From Caprimulgus europaeus (taxonomy: Eukaryota; Chordata; Aves; Caprimulgiformes; Caprimulgidae): a stretch of DNA of 64,000 nt. The DNA lies in NCBI GenBank assembly GCA_907165065.1, contig OU015528.1, forward strand, positions 27,922,515 through 27,986,514, read 5' to 3'. The notes beneath the pieces were generated by a model. The model did no database searches. It worked only from the letters and a program-made list of their open reading frames with translations, and was not told the origin of the DNA. Positions 37,297 to 51,612 of this stretch are shown here, piece after piece (the stretch's first letter is position 1; each line of letters begins with the position of its first letter). The position numbers were made by a program, and so were the translations under genes.

Positions 37297-40200
37297 CTGG
37301 AAAGCATAGAAACAGTTTACACAGCTGATTGTGATTGCAACATAAAAATTGACAACTATGGATTTAATGAGTGCGCTCCAATGCTCCCCATTTCGTTACA
37401 CCTTTGTAGAGTAGAAATGCATGACAGTAAGAGTTAGATATAATTTACACTCTGTTTGCAATTTATAAGCATCAATGCTGTCTAGTAACTGATGCTTCCA
37501 ACTTGAAAACTGGTTTTGTTCAACAAATGCAAAGTCTTTGCAGTGTTTTAAGACCACCAATAGTGCCTTTATTTTTGAAAGTTAAATGCATTGCTAAGTT
37601 CCTACACAAACCACCCCATATAACACTGCAGTAACTAACATCTTCAAGTTGTCCCTCACAAATAGTTGAGGTAACAAAATTAAACACACAAGCACCAGAG
37701 GAGTTAGTTGCTTTCCACACATAGCATCACTGTAGCAATGGCAAGTGAGAATAATGAAAGCAGCTTACATTTGCTTGCTTCTTGCTTTTGTCATACAATT
37801 AGAGTTACCGGCACTCAAAAAAAATGCAGTGAAAGTTGTATCATCAAACAAGGGACAGGTCACAAGGAGTACAATGAATGGGGAGGATGCATCTTTTAAC
37901 TGTTCTGCAAAGGAGCAGCATGAAATAAGAATAACATGGATAGAGATCCTTGTGATCCACATCATACAGTTTGAAAGAATTTGATCTCGCATAAGAAACA
38001 GCAAATGTCTTACCTACTATATGCAGAATGAAACACACTTGAGAAAAAAAGTACCTACACTAAGGACTGAATCTCCTGTATTTCAAACTCCCGTAGTCAC
38101 AGCAGAGATGGCATTAAGCTCCTAAAGCTCCAACCCAACAGCCCTAGAGGGACCAGCAGCTTTCTTCAGAACTATATAAAGTTTTAAAAATTATTAATAT
38201 TTAAAAGAACAAATTAACACTTCACAAGAGATTGAAGAATTCAGAAATTACCAAGATCAGCTACTTAAGCATTCAAATCTTGAAACCTCAGTCGGTTTGC
38301 TTCAAACCTCTTGTTCTTTAATGCCTTTGCTAGAAAGAGCAGCAGAACAGAGCTGAGAATGCCACAATCACACTCCTCAACTAAACTTCCTCCTATTTCA
38401 CTTACAAAGTACACTAGCTTCCCTTTACCACCTGGATATCCAGGAGGGAGAGAGATAGAATTTGCCTCCTAAAGCTTTTCTTCTGATCAAGTCTTTATTG
38501 CTTGATCTTGGCAGCAGGAAGTGTTTTAATGATTATTTCTTTTTAATGAGAAAAGAAATGCTCCCACAAGCAGCCATCACATAACACACTTTTCACTTTC
38601 TTAGGCAATCCAAGAAAGCAGGACTCTGATCTGAGTCTTGAACACAAACAGTTCATTAAAGAAATGGTCAAAACTGAGAAACTAATTAGAAATCTGTAAT
38701 TAGACTTCTAAACGGCTTCAATGTTCCCACTGGAAACTATGATTTAATTCCTCAAAAGCAACATGTGAATCAAGTCAACTGAGGGAGGGGGAAAGGGAAG
38801 GGAGAAGGAAACAAAAACCTAGCTGTAAGGGAATTTTGCCCCTACACTGCTATCCCATTTTGATACAAAAAATGACTTTAAAAGATATCATTAGGATAAA
38901 TTCCATCAACTGTAGACCAGTTACTAGCACTAATATTAATACAGACTGTGTTGCAGTGAATGCTGTAAGTTGCATGCAAGTTCTCTTAGGAGAGCAACCA
39001 CTGACCAGACCGCAACCTATTATTGTTTGCTGGTTAGGCAAGATGAAAACCAACAAAAACCCAAACTGCTACTTTAAAATGTAGTGCTTTAAACAAGCAA
39101 AATCTGCATCAAATTAGAATAGGTAAAGCCATCAAAACCACATTTGAGATCGAGGTCTGTTGTTTTCACTCGGATTTGCAAGAGGACTTAAGTGGCTTTC
39201 GTCCTAAAAAGTTGAAATCATGCAGTAGTGTGTGGTATACATGCTTTTATATATAAAACATAACATTCCTTCTGCTCTGCGTCTTAACAAAACCTCAGCA
39301 ATGCTTTACAGAAGCAGGAAAGCCCACAAGCTGTGCTCAAACCTCTTTCAACTATAAAAGTCCCAGGACACCTCACAGCTGAGAGAGTTTAAGGACAAGA
39401 CCAGTAATTTTGCACTCTGCAGCCATGCACAGAAAAGGTTTTAAACAGACACAATCTAGATACCAAATTGTAACTTAAGCAGTAGCTGTAGAGCTCATGC
39501 TTAATATAACAGAACTCTTGAGCTCACTAAGGCAGACGGCAGAACAGAACCCATAGAAGCTCTTCAGATTACCTCTCTTGAAAAAGTAACCTTTTCTCCA
39601 CTGTAGTCTTTCTAGACACAGAAACACCCTAGAAATTCTTGCAGTTACAGTAATTAGAAAAATAGAGATCCTAAAAATTTGACAGAATATCAGTAAATCC
39701 AAGATGTGCAGCAACTGAAAACATTTATGCAGTGTTGCACCATTCTTCTCACAAACCTATCATTTAAAGAGATACCGAGTGCTGCTCGTGCATTTCACAT
39801 ATCACTTTGCACAGCACAACTTCTCGTCAGTTCGACACTGTGCATTTGGCACAACAGGGCAGAGTGTGTACTAATAGTACTGGAACATAAATATTTATAA
39901 AGTAAAAGACATATGCATATTATTTAACAAATTAACTTTGGAAATACTATTTTCTCCACTACTTTAAAAGGGGCATCACAGGGTGAGAAGAGTTAACACT
40001 AAAGACTGTTGTTAAACTTATAAAATTAAAAACAGTTAGAAAAAGAGAACGTAGCGGATTAGGAGGAGCAGACAGCATAGAGAACAGAACGCTCATTTAT
40101 CCCAAAGAGTGACATACTCCTTTAGATTCTTCTAAACTTCAAGATTTTGAAGTATTTCTCAGACTTCATCACTCCAGCTGCATGCCATACAACAAATCTG

Positions 40201-43200
40201 AATCTTGGCTCAGGGGGAGACAGTGAAAGAAGTGAGAAATTTTTTTTTTATAATTCTCCGTTACCACATTGTATGAGCTCACATGAAGATCATATGTCCA
40301 TATCCATGGCTAATCATGTCTGATCAGGCTATTATGTATTTGAAGAATGAAGAATATTATATCCAGAGTACTTCTACCAGATTCCACTGACTCATGACCA
40401 ACATGTTTTAGCTACGATCATTCAGTTGTTGATGGGAAATATTAGAAAATACCAAGAGCCACACATGCAAGACACTTGACAAGACAGCAACAAGCTGTTA
40501 GTGCTGGCACTAACCACCCCGTCCCCAACTCTAAAGATAAAGTACTTGTTAAGAATGCCTAAAGACAGCACAGCATTACAGACAAGAGGGTACTTTTAAA
40601 ATTTACCTTATTTAATTTCTTATTTGAGATAAAGGCAAGAATACTCTAGTATACTAAACTGAAAAAAAGCAAACAAGGACATTACCACAAGCACACACCA
40701 TGACTCCATCTGCCCTGTTATTTTTAAAATAATTAAACATTTAAGTTTCTAGGTTATTCTTCACAGGAAATTCTCATTCTTGTCTTCATGGAAGGCAGAT
40801 ACCAAAGACATCTGCCAACAAAAGTGCTTAAACAGAGTTAAATGTAAAACGTAGGAATAGATTTGTCACTGTCCATCAGTGGGACGTAGCTTCATGATGT
40901 ACTTAACTCCATAAAGCAAACTGATGCAAGTGCCATTTAAACACTAAACGATCTTCTATATCACAAAAATCTAAGTGGGATTTACCTTTTATATTAACAC
41001 AAACTGCTCAATACAATTCATAACCTAAAAATACAGATGTATTTCAATACTAATTTACTGTGCATGCAGAAAGAAAAGACTTGGTCTGTTCAAAGTCATG
41101 CAACTTAATTTCTTATTGAATTAAAATCTATTACATTAGAATCTTAAAATTAAATAGGTATAGGAAAATCATCATATGAAAATTTATAGTAGCCTAATTA
41201 TAAGCAACACATTAAATTAATATGTGCCTCATTTTTTACTAACTACAAGACAAAGTCTTTACAAGCATTCTTTATGCCCTGTAAATAAAATGCAACAGCA
41301 AAATACACTCTTCCTTCAATACAGTAACGGTTTAGAGGTCTATCTACACAGAAGTAGGCTTGTTCAGTGGGAAAGGGAGATGGAATTCAAGAACACATGC
41401 AACAAGATCTCCAGTAAGCAAGGGCAAAATGATGTCCAAGACTGGCTTATTCTTGTTCCCTTAATGGATTTAACTTAGGAAACATTTGTAATTAACCTTT
41501 CAACTTTTTAGATACATGTTGCATCAATAACCATATTGGGAACTTACTTCCACTGCTCTGTTTCTATTCCAACTGTTTTATTTTAAAAAGGATTTGTGGC
41601 ACTCTTAGTTGTCTTTTGATTTCTTTACTAGCTTAAGAAACAATTGGTTTCACATATGAAACAACAGTTAGCCATATACCCAGTGTACAGAGTTTATTTG
41701 CTTATTAAAACCACAATAACAACCTTTACTCCCATCAAAATTTGGGGCAGCAGGAAGACTATTTTGCCCTATACATTTTGATGGTCTTTAAAAACCCTTG
41801 GAAGGAGGTTTATGACTCTCCATCAGCAACCATGTTTTAAGAAAAAGAGATCTTAATAACTAGCCACACCTACAAAAACAGATTTATTTTTTTTTAGTAA
41901 TAACTGGCAGAACACAGAGTGTCCTCTGGAGTTCCCCATATGGGCTCACCATAACCTCTGGACCATTACTGGGCAAATGTCCAGCTGCTGATGAAATTTT
42001 GCCATAAAACTTTTGCCATCTTGGAGATGGGCTGAGGAAACACTTAGTATTTCAAAAGGCAACTGAAGATTTGAAAAGCTTTTGACCTACTTGCTGAGCC
42101 TAGCGCAACACATACTCCAAGAGAAGAAAAACAAAACCAAAAACCAATCCAACAAAAAGAAACAACACAAAACCAAACAAGAGACAGACACTATTGGGTA
42201 TTTGCAAAAGTACATCAAGAACCTTCACAGTTCTTTTTATTTGGAAAAACTTTTAATTTGTCTGAAGAGCCTGGAAGGTAGAATTGTTTCAAGTGTCAAT
42301 TCAGGAATGTTGTTTGCCCTCCAATAAATGAGGGCTAAACTGAGGATCTAGAAGCAGTTATCCTGGATTTGCTCCTTTGTGTAGTAAAATCTCATGGCCC
42401 AGAACATTAGTGAGAATAGAACCAACAGGCACACTCAAAAGAGGGCTTTTAAAGAGGATCTTTATGCTCTGTATGCTCAAATTGCACCTTGTCTGCTTCC
42501 CAAATGGAATGCCGTAGAACCAACAAAGATTAAGAGAAAGAAAGAGACCAGTGCTATGCTTTGGGGAATAGAAAGAAAACATTTTTCTATAGGTGGTTTA
42601 AGTCTATTCATGTATATCCAGTGTCTTGGAAAGAATCAGTGCTATTCAGGCAAGGAAACACCCCTGATTTAAGGACTCTTTCCTGACCCTCTAAGGATGC
42701 AATTACCCACAAGAGCTAATCTAACCTAACAGCTTGCTGCCACCAAAAGAAGCAGCTCTATTTCTCACCACTTGAAATGGTGAGCAGACTCAGCTAAAAG
42801 CCACAGGTGTGCCAGAGACACCACAAGTGACAGAATGGTGGATGGAAGACATAAAACATGATTGCCCCTTTTGGCAGTGGTGAGGTGCTAGAATAGCTAA
42901 GACTTTGTTTTCAAACTACCCCCCTTCAAGGACATAGCAGCACTTAAGATCACCAGTCAATGAAAAGGCAAAGTAAACTCATAGGAGAAAACTGTCAAAG
43001 CCAAATGGCTAGAATTATACCACCCTAACCAGCACACTGCCTTCTGCTGACTTTCCCCCTCTTTACACAGAAGAAAAACAACCCCAAAACAACACAGTGG
43101 ATATCCTCCTCAAGATTTCCCTTTCCACAGTCTAGCAGCAAGACACCGACAAGCACACTTACATTGCAGATGCTGTGGCTACAGCTACGTCCCTGCTAGA

Positions 43201-46200
43201 TTCAATGCCTTCATTCTTGTGGTCATCTCAACAAACACAAACTGAATCGCAGCTGGGGACACCCAACACTTGTGTCCAGTCAGCGCTCGCAGAACTATAT
43301 AGGACAACATCATAACCAAGGAAGGCACACAGAACTCAATGGGAATGTGCTAATACAGCTTGAGGAACTGCTGCTGTGGCTCAGATGCAGTGATTATCAT
43401 CTATTAACCTGTCCGACCATCCGAAGAGCCAAGAGTTTTTCAAGGAAGATTTAGAACCTTACAGTGGACACTCACACAAGGTAATCTCCTTCCTATATAA
43501 AGCTTATAATAATAACCTGGCTTAAAACCTGCCATACAGACATCTTCATGTTAAGTCAAGGAAGTAGGTAGTATTCCTCATTGAAGTTTAACAAAAGAGC
43601 ACCTGCATGACATAGGCAAAACATAAGAGTAATAAGAAAGATAACATTTTATAAGACCTCACTTATTTGTGAATATTCTATAAACTGTCGGGGACATACC
43701 ATGCCTTTTAGACAATATTATGTACTGAAGTACTGCTACAAAACAGATTGAAGACTAGTGTCTAACATTTAAAACACTCCTGTTTACTGAACAGAAAAAG
43801 GTAGCTGAACAACATCAGCAGTACCATTTCATGTACCCATGCCTTGACAAATCATGCTGGTCCAGAAGTTTCTTTAGTATTCTACAATCACTAACAGTAA
43901 CTGAAGAATACTTCATTAATCATGTGTTATTCATACGTGTAAGGGTGAATAACCACGTTTTAGCTCTACTTAGAAAAGTCACTAACCAAAAAGCTTCAGT
44001 ACAATACAGAACTAAATGAGACAAGCTACCATCTTGAAAAAAAGGGCAAGATGCTTATATCACAAAACTTGTACCTTACTGTTAATACCTCTAACAACAG
44101 CATGGCACTGATTTAATGTTCTTAAGTAAAAGAGATTATCAAAGCCAAAGGAAACCCAAAACCCAACAGGTTTCCACATATGAGAGACTGAAGATAGCAA
44201 CAAAGTTAGTCTCACCAACAGGTATCTATCATGGAACTTCTCATCTCTCTCTGTACCGGGAAACTCGCACGTGGGGCAAGCACCCCTTCACCTCAGAATC
44301 TCAAGAAACCACCCAAAAGAGCAAGCCACTCTATCAGTCTTAAGTAGTAGACAACTTAAGACAACACCAGACACTAAGGCTGTGACACACTTGTATCACC
44401 ACCACCATCCCCCACCCCAGATGACACACATGCAAGGGTTAATTTGCTCATCAGAATCATGAACATCCACATAACTACTGGGACAATTCACACAAAGACT
44501 GCACAAGCCAGAAAAGCTATGATGTTGGAAGAAAACAGTTAAAGCAGTGATATTAATTATTTTTGTCAAAAACAAACTGAAGAAAGTCTTCCTGTATACA
44601 TCAGTTCCTACCATGCTATTACACAGGGTTGAGCCCCATTTTCTGAGGAAGCTCATGGTGAGGTGTCCTGCTTTTTGCTAGGATAGGGTTAATTTTCTTC
44701 TTAGTAGCTAGAAAGCACTGTGTTTTGGTTTCAGTGGGGATGTTATGAGAACAATGTTGGTACCTACAAGGACACTGTGCTTGGGCAGTTTCCAAGAAGA
44801 GAGGCCTGGAATGGGGGAGTGGAGAAGAAAAGTGCAGTAGTTAGTAAAACCCAGAACTGACAGTTGGATATGCCAGTAAGATATTCCATGTCATATTATG
44901 TCATGTTTAGTATATTAACTGGGATTGACCAGGAAGAGGGGGATTATCTCAGGAATCGCTCGGGCTCATTTTTCCAGGATTGCGATTTCGGTGTCGGGGT
45001 TCCTTTTTGCTCCTCCGGGATCGTTATCAGTGGGTGGTGAGCAACTGTACTGTGCATCACACACACACATATATATAGTTTTCATTATTACTCTTATTAC
45101 TCTTATTATTTTAATTTTACTCTAATTATTAAATTGTTCTTCTCTCAACCTACAAGTCTCCTCACCTTTACCCCTCCAATTCTCTCCTCGATTCCCTGGG
45201 TGGGGGGTTGGTGGTGGTGATGCTGTGAGTGGCTGTGTCTTGTCTGGCTGTCAGCTAAGTTAAACTATCACAAGAGGTGAAAGAAGAGAAGCTGATTACA
45301 AGCTTGCACAGCAGTCAGCGGCTTTTAGACATGACAAATTTGAGTTTGGTACTAAACTATAGCTACCTTATTGGCACTGATGGGTAATTACCTACAGAAG
45401 GCAAATTTCATTTCTCATCTTTCTGCTCTGTCAACCATAAAACACTTGTTCCACTAGGATAGGTGTCAGTGGTTTAGGATGTCTCCTGAACTCATATTAA
45501 GGGATCATACCCAGTAAGCAGCAATGAGAAACTGTACCTCAGCAGATTCCCTCCAAAAGTCAATCTAAATCAAGAATTTTCAGTATTTGCCAGCAAGCTA
45601 TGAGGTTAATTCACCAGACCACATGAAATTAAATATCAAAGTATAGCAAAATGACAGCCTCTATACTATTGGTATGTTCAGAGTGATCACTGAAAACCAA
45701 GATGGTCCAATGCTTAGGCAAATTCAGTTTGCAGAACAAGAACAAGATGAAGGTAAACTTGCTAAGCAGAACCCCCCCACATACACTTTAGAGAGTTAGT
45801 TGTCACAGCACAGTCATTTGATTCAAAATATGTATTTCACAGCTGATCAATTTAACCTGTAATTTAAAGCTGTGCTTGTGTCCCTCCTGGCTCTTTAGTG
45901 ACATTTCTCAAATTTGTGAGAAAAACCCTTTCCACTCTGCCAGGGGACAAACTAGGTTACTCAAGCCTCTGTCAGCTCTTGACAAGGCAAAAGCAGCAAG
46001 GACAAAGCTGTGTAGTTTCCCCATGCACTGGGCTAAGGCAATTTTGCAGGGTAGCTCCTCAGTAAGGCTATCACTCACAACACTGCTTTCTAAAGATGTT
46101 CTGAATTATACAAGGCAATCCCAAACCTAATCTTTACAGAAGCCCACAGCAGGATCCACGACAGCCATAAGAAGGAATGCTCGCTGGAGCCACGGTTAAC

Positions 46201-49200
46201 TTCCCCAGGAAAAAACCTCTCCTTTGATACTGAGGACAGGATGAATAGAACTTCTAAAGACTGATACAAGATGATGAAACATATATACACAGAAATTAAA
46301 AGACCACCCTATTTTGCTTTCCAAACCAGTATTTTCAATAGAAAGCAATATGCACTGTGCTGCTGTTTCACGTGTGCGTGTGTGTGATAAGACTCCCAAC
46401 ACAAGAAGCGCTATACCACAACCACCCCCATAGGGAGAACACGCATGTGTGCCAGGGATTAAGTCATGTTGTTCCATATACTGCTGATAAAACACTGTAT
46501 CATAGTAATTAACATAATATGAAGAAATATGGAGAAAATAGCATACATAACATCCTCTAACAAAATGTACAATTCAGTACTTAGTTGTTTCTTCTAAGTA
46601 GTCTGTGACTAAACTGGATGAAACTGAGATTTACAAATAACAGGAACTAATTAGGGATTAGGTACTATTGTCATGGCACACATGGTTCAAACAACTAAAT
46701 CAAATCAGCATAAACTCATGACCTTGCCTTCCACTGCTGAGGGTCCTTAGTCATATGCATACTTTTGCAGCTGGAAGGGATAGCATTACATACTAAACTG
46801 AGCAAAAATGGCTCAGCCATTTCCAAGAACAATTTAAAAGACAAACAAAAATGTACTTTTTTTCTAGCCACTTGGAAGCACTAATATTTTCATGCTTTCC
46901 ACCAAAGAGCAGATATTTGGCAGTGGGTGACTGAGATTAAGAACATGCTTTCCCCACAAGCAACCCTTCAAAATCTAGTCCTGTCATAGATCTGTGGAAA
47001 AAAACAAAACAAAACACCAGTTTGCATTTACTCACGAAATCTTTGCTAGTCATTGCATTTTATTTTTTCCCATAAACTGGATCTGTGCTTAGCATACATT
47101 AATAATTTGAAGTTCCTATCCCATTGCTACACTGCACATGCAGGATTCCCACAAGATGAATGAGCATACTCCAGCCAGTGCTATGGCAACACAGCAGGAC
47201 TTGTTGCAATCATTTCTCTGATGCTAAAGAAACTAGGAAGACCATCTTTATTTTTCTTAATACCATCCTAAACATACCCAAATAACTGGATTTCAACACC
47301 AGGGGTGCAGGAGCTGAACCAAAAGACATCACAAAGACAGAAGTGGAAAAGCTAAGGCCTTTTAACAGTGGAAGGAAAAATGATGGGCAAAACCAAGAGT
47401 AAGACTGAACTCAAATGAAAAGCTCAGGGGCAGCAGCAATGGCAAGAAGCACGCTTAAGATGCAAAACATTAATGAGGCAACAAAACCAGAGTGGTAGGT
47501 GGTTAGAAAAGTATATTGAGCCAAAGAAGAATGGGCTGAACCCAGCAAAGGAATAAATAGCCTGCAATTGCCCAATTACAGACTACCATTATTTTTTCCT
47601 TTCACCTACATCATAGTAGTCTTCTTTCTGAGCTTCTGAATGTTGAACCTCTGCAAAATGAAGGACATCCCTCTAACAGAATTTATGTAATGCATAGGCT
47701 TCCCTATAATTTTTAAACTCAAATCAAGAGTTTAGTGATACAACATGTTCTTTTGGTATTGAAAAAAAAAAATGTGTTTCCATAAAAAGTAATTTCAGCT
47801 TACATGTAAAATATACAGATATTGATTCAAAGAAAAGAAAATAATATAGACATTTAGAAGTACACTTTGCCTCTCTGAGGCACACTCTCTTAAAAAAACA
47901 AAGCAAAACCAAAAAAACAAAAAACAACACTAGATGAAAGCTATGGTGTCCAAAACATGGTCCTCAAGCTCCTTTTGATTTTGAATTTTTATAATTTTTT
48001 TTTTATTTTATAAGCTCAGGCCGAAGTAACCTCTTACCAATCTTAGACAAAAAGAAATGCTATGTTTTTAGAAAATGGTGGAAAAATAAGAGTCTGCGAA
48101 GTATTTATGACAACTGAAATAATTTTAAGTAACTATTTTGCACAAAATCTCCTGCAATATTTGTAGAATAACAACACCTTAGACGTCATTTCAGAAGTAG
48201 TAGATAGATGAGGAGCAACCAGCTTCAATTACTGTTGATCTTGTTTTCACAGTCCTTACTCAGCAATAACTTTCAAGGTAGCTAAAATAAAGCTAGAAAA
48301 ACATGGCCAGGAATGGAAGACAGGTACATGAGAGAAGGTTTCCTTAGCACCAATAGGAACACATAAAAGGTAACAGAAACTACTAACCATGCAAGAGGGA
48401 CAAGTCAAATTTGATCTTGAAAAATATAATCTCAACTCCATCACCTTTTCTTTCAACTTCTGACAACAGTATACTAATAGAAAAACATGATAATTACCAT
48501 TCTGGGTTACTTTCACCATATAGATGGCATCAAGAATTCAGCTATAACAAAACAGTACTTAATTGTGAATTCTTAAGTAACTAACCCAGTTTTTGTTATA
48601 ATTGATTATTGCATCTCATTGCAAAGCTTCAGAAACAAGTTAACTTTCTCATACCAACAATATTAGAAGCTCCTTACAATGATGAGCCCTATTTGCATTC
48701 AAAGTTTCTTGCCACAATAACAATTAGAAAGTAACTGCAGGTACCAACTCACTTATCTTGCTTGTTTCAAACGTCATTTAATGTATCTCAGGTTTACTCA
48801 CAGATAGTACCTCTGAAGGCAGAGCACAGTTAAGCTGTACTTATAGATCTAATAACAGAGGAACAAAGATTGCATTTTAATGGGAGTTCACCAATCCTTA
48901 AATAAAAACTGCATTAAGACAAATATTCTTATTAGTGTCTATTTGAAAAAGTGATCAGATACTGCAATTTACCACAGTATCAGGCTTTAGAAAGAAAGCC
49001 TAAGAACTCCTGATGGAGAAAAACTACTCGTTAAATCTGGTGCGGGCCACTAAAGTAAAGATTATGTACATTCAACCTTTGAGAACCCTCCCAATGCAGT
49101 CACTGTGCCTCTGGCGTTCCACCAAACCCAAATGTAGAGATGATGGACAGCTCTTCATGACAGCAAGCTGCAGTTTTATGGAACAGAAAGGCAGACAGGC

Positions 49201-51612
49201 ATTCATCTTCCAGCAGCTACAGTCCTCTTCTATTTGTTATTTCATGACTGCAGCTAACTTTCCACACAAGAGAATCATCCTACTCAAGTGGTTCAGGGTA
49301 CCAAAACTAAGCAACTTTCAAACCCAAAGCAGAGATGTTCACAGCTTTCTGCTTGCTAACTTGCCTGTATCCTCAACTGTTGGGTAAAAGGAGATCAAAC
49401 AAGTAGGGAAGAGAAGATTCAGTGCCACTGCATTGATATCCTCTCAGATCAAGGCCACTGCCCTTTAGGGCAAGGTGGACTCGTAGGTACAGATGAAATA
49501 AGATGTGCCTACCCTGCTGAAAAGCCACAGCCCTTGTTTTGAAGCGCCCTATGGAATATGCACATTGAAGACCTCTGGTATTTATGACCACAGAAGAAGG
49601 GTTAGGGTATAAATCTGTTCAAACACTGCATCTCCAACTTGCAAAAAAATGGGGAACATGGAGATGTATAAAATCTGCTTTAATCCTAAATTGTTTAGCA
49701 AATGAACTGTAACCATTTCAGAATTCATTCAGAGAAATTGATAGCTAAACTGATTATTCAGTGCCATCAGCCATTGTTATCAGCAGGAACCGGCCTGCAC
49801 GCTTTTGTTACTATTATCTGAAAGGACGTTATTTCTCTTTCTGCAAAGAAAATACCAACATTGAACAGTGGACTGACAAAAGGCCAGGCTTCAAGAATTC
49901 TGGTGTCAATATGGCAAGTCAGCCCATTAAACTTTTTCCAGCAGTGTTTTTTCCACCCTATTAACATAACGTATGATTAAATATAGCATCAATTGAAATA
50001 CAATCACCCTTTAATTACTAAATAAAGCCAACTTTAAAGAACTTCTGGTTTTGCACAGGTTTTTTAGTACTCAGGACAGTGTAAAACTGAGAAGATGCTG
50101 CAAAGAATTCTTGTAAAAGGGGAAAAAAAACCAAACAAATAAACAAAAGCAAACAGATGTTTGCAATTGCACATCATGAGCAGAGCCACCTACAAGTTTT
50201 ATAAAGCCAGAGGCTAGAAGTTGTGCATCAACTGTGTCACACTACAGTCAGTCCAGCACAAATAAACTCTTTATCACCTGGATGTTTCAAAGGCAGTAAC
50301 AGAGTAACTGGAGAATAAGATAAACTTACATCTCCTCCTTGAGTCAAACCCAACAACCTTCACATACTGTGTTTAAGCACTATGAATTCGTTTTTAAAAA
50401 ACTCAAATTCCTGCAGACGTTTTCCCAATGTTAAAGGTAATCCAAGTGTGAGATTAACTAGTGAACTCAGGTTTACTGCTATTAAAGAAAGTCTGAAAAA
50501 CACTCTTTCAAGACCATTTGAAAGAGAGAGATTTCCCTCCTTCCCCGCCCCCCCTCGCCAAGGCCATAAAGCTGTTGTCCGTTCTGCTTATTCACAAGCA
50601 GACTTTAAGGTTAGTGAAACATGAAATAAAATGGATGTATTTCTTATTCGGTCTGTTTATCACTCTGGAAATTGACACATCAGCAAATGTAAACTACCGA
50701 AAGGAGAGCTGAAAAAGATACAACATTCTGACTTAAAGTCTAAACAGTTTCTTCCTCCTCCCAACTATTTCTGATTTCATCTAAGGAAAACAGAACAATA
50801 AACATTCTATTCCTAGAAATTCCAAAGGAAACATCTGAAAAATGGGATCATTTCCAAGTCTTTTCCATGTCACTGAAGAGGATGCTATCTTTTTTTTTTT
50901 TTTAAATCTTGTGAATCTCTAAACTCCAGTTTAAAAAGACATGGAATACCATGTATAACCAACCAAAGAGCAAGTTTTTGCCATCCTGTCATTTCATTTA
51001 AGCAGCCTAATTATTTATTTCTGCTAGGATCAAAAGACACAACAAAATCATTAAAGACTTCCCCCATTCTTCTTCTCCCATATGTAAGAGAGTCTGAATA
51101 CCCACACAGTAAAACTGTAAGTTAAATTACACTTCATATAAAACTATGATCCACTGAAAGAAAACTAAGAGCCCCCAATACATTAGTGATATACAAACAT
51201 AACATCAGACACTAAGTCTGATCTCCCTTTAAGGTTACCAAAGTCCTAAAAAGCTATAAAATTACAATCTTAAAATAGCTGTTCAACAATCATGGGCATT
51301 TCAATCAATAATTATTACTTAGATGTGAACAGCCTTAACCATCTCTTGACATTGTAAATAAATGATTCTTTGCCAATAGTACCTAGTTACTGATACTAAA
51401 CAAACAGCAACTACTTGGCCTTCCTCTCTGTTATTTTATTCTTTCTAAAAATTATAAATTAATTAGCAATCTAAAATAAAAAACATTGTGAGAGGAAAGG
51501 GACTAATTTTAGTCCTACCAAAATTGTTTTGTTTTGAAGTTAAAAACGTGGATAGGTTGACAAAGATGACTTACATTTGGGGCTCAGGCTAATAATGCTC
51601 TTTAATACTCAC
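37297..51612 (-). other. SCAF11 intron 1
   Basis: Fourteen kilobases of AT-rich intron. I saw no coding exon. It holds LTR-A at 44664-45272. Upper limit depends on which exon 1 donor is used. Confidence 0.7.
44664..45272 (+). mobile_element. Solo ERVL-type LTR in SCAF11 intron 1 (LTR-A)
   Basis: The LTR starts TGTCCTGC and ends TATCACA. It is flanked by TGAGG and AGAGG, a 5-base target duplication with one mismatch, as expected for ERVL. It has a TATA-like AGTATATTAACTGGG near 44909 and ATTAAA at 45128-45133, so its sense strand is plus, antisense to SCAF11. There are no gag, pol or env sequences beside it. An (AC)n(AT)n tract lies inside. Confidence 0.88.

Noticed and set aside
45057..45082. 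(AC)n followed by (AT)n microsatellite.
   Set aside because: The same tract occurs in LTR-B, so it is part of the LTR family and not a separate feature.
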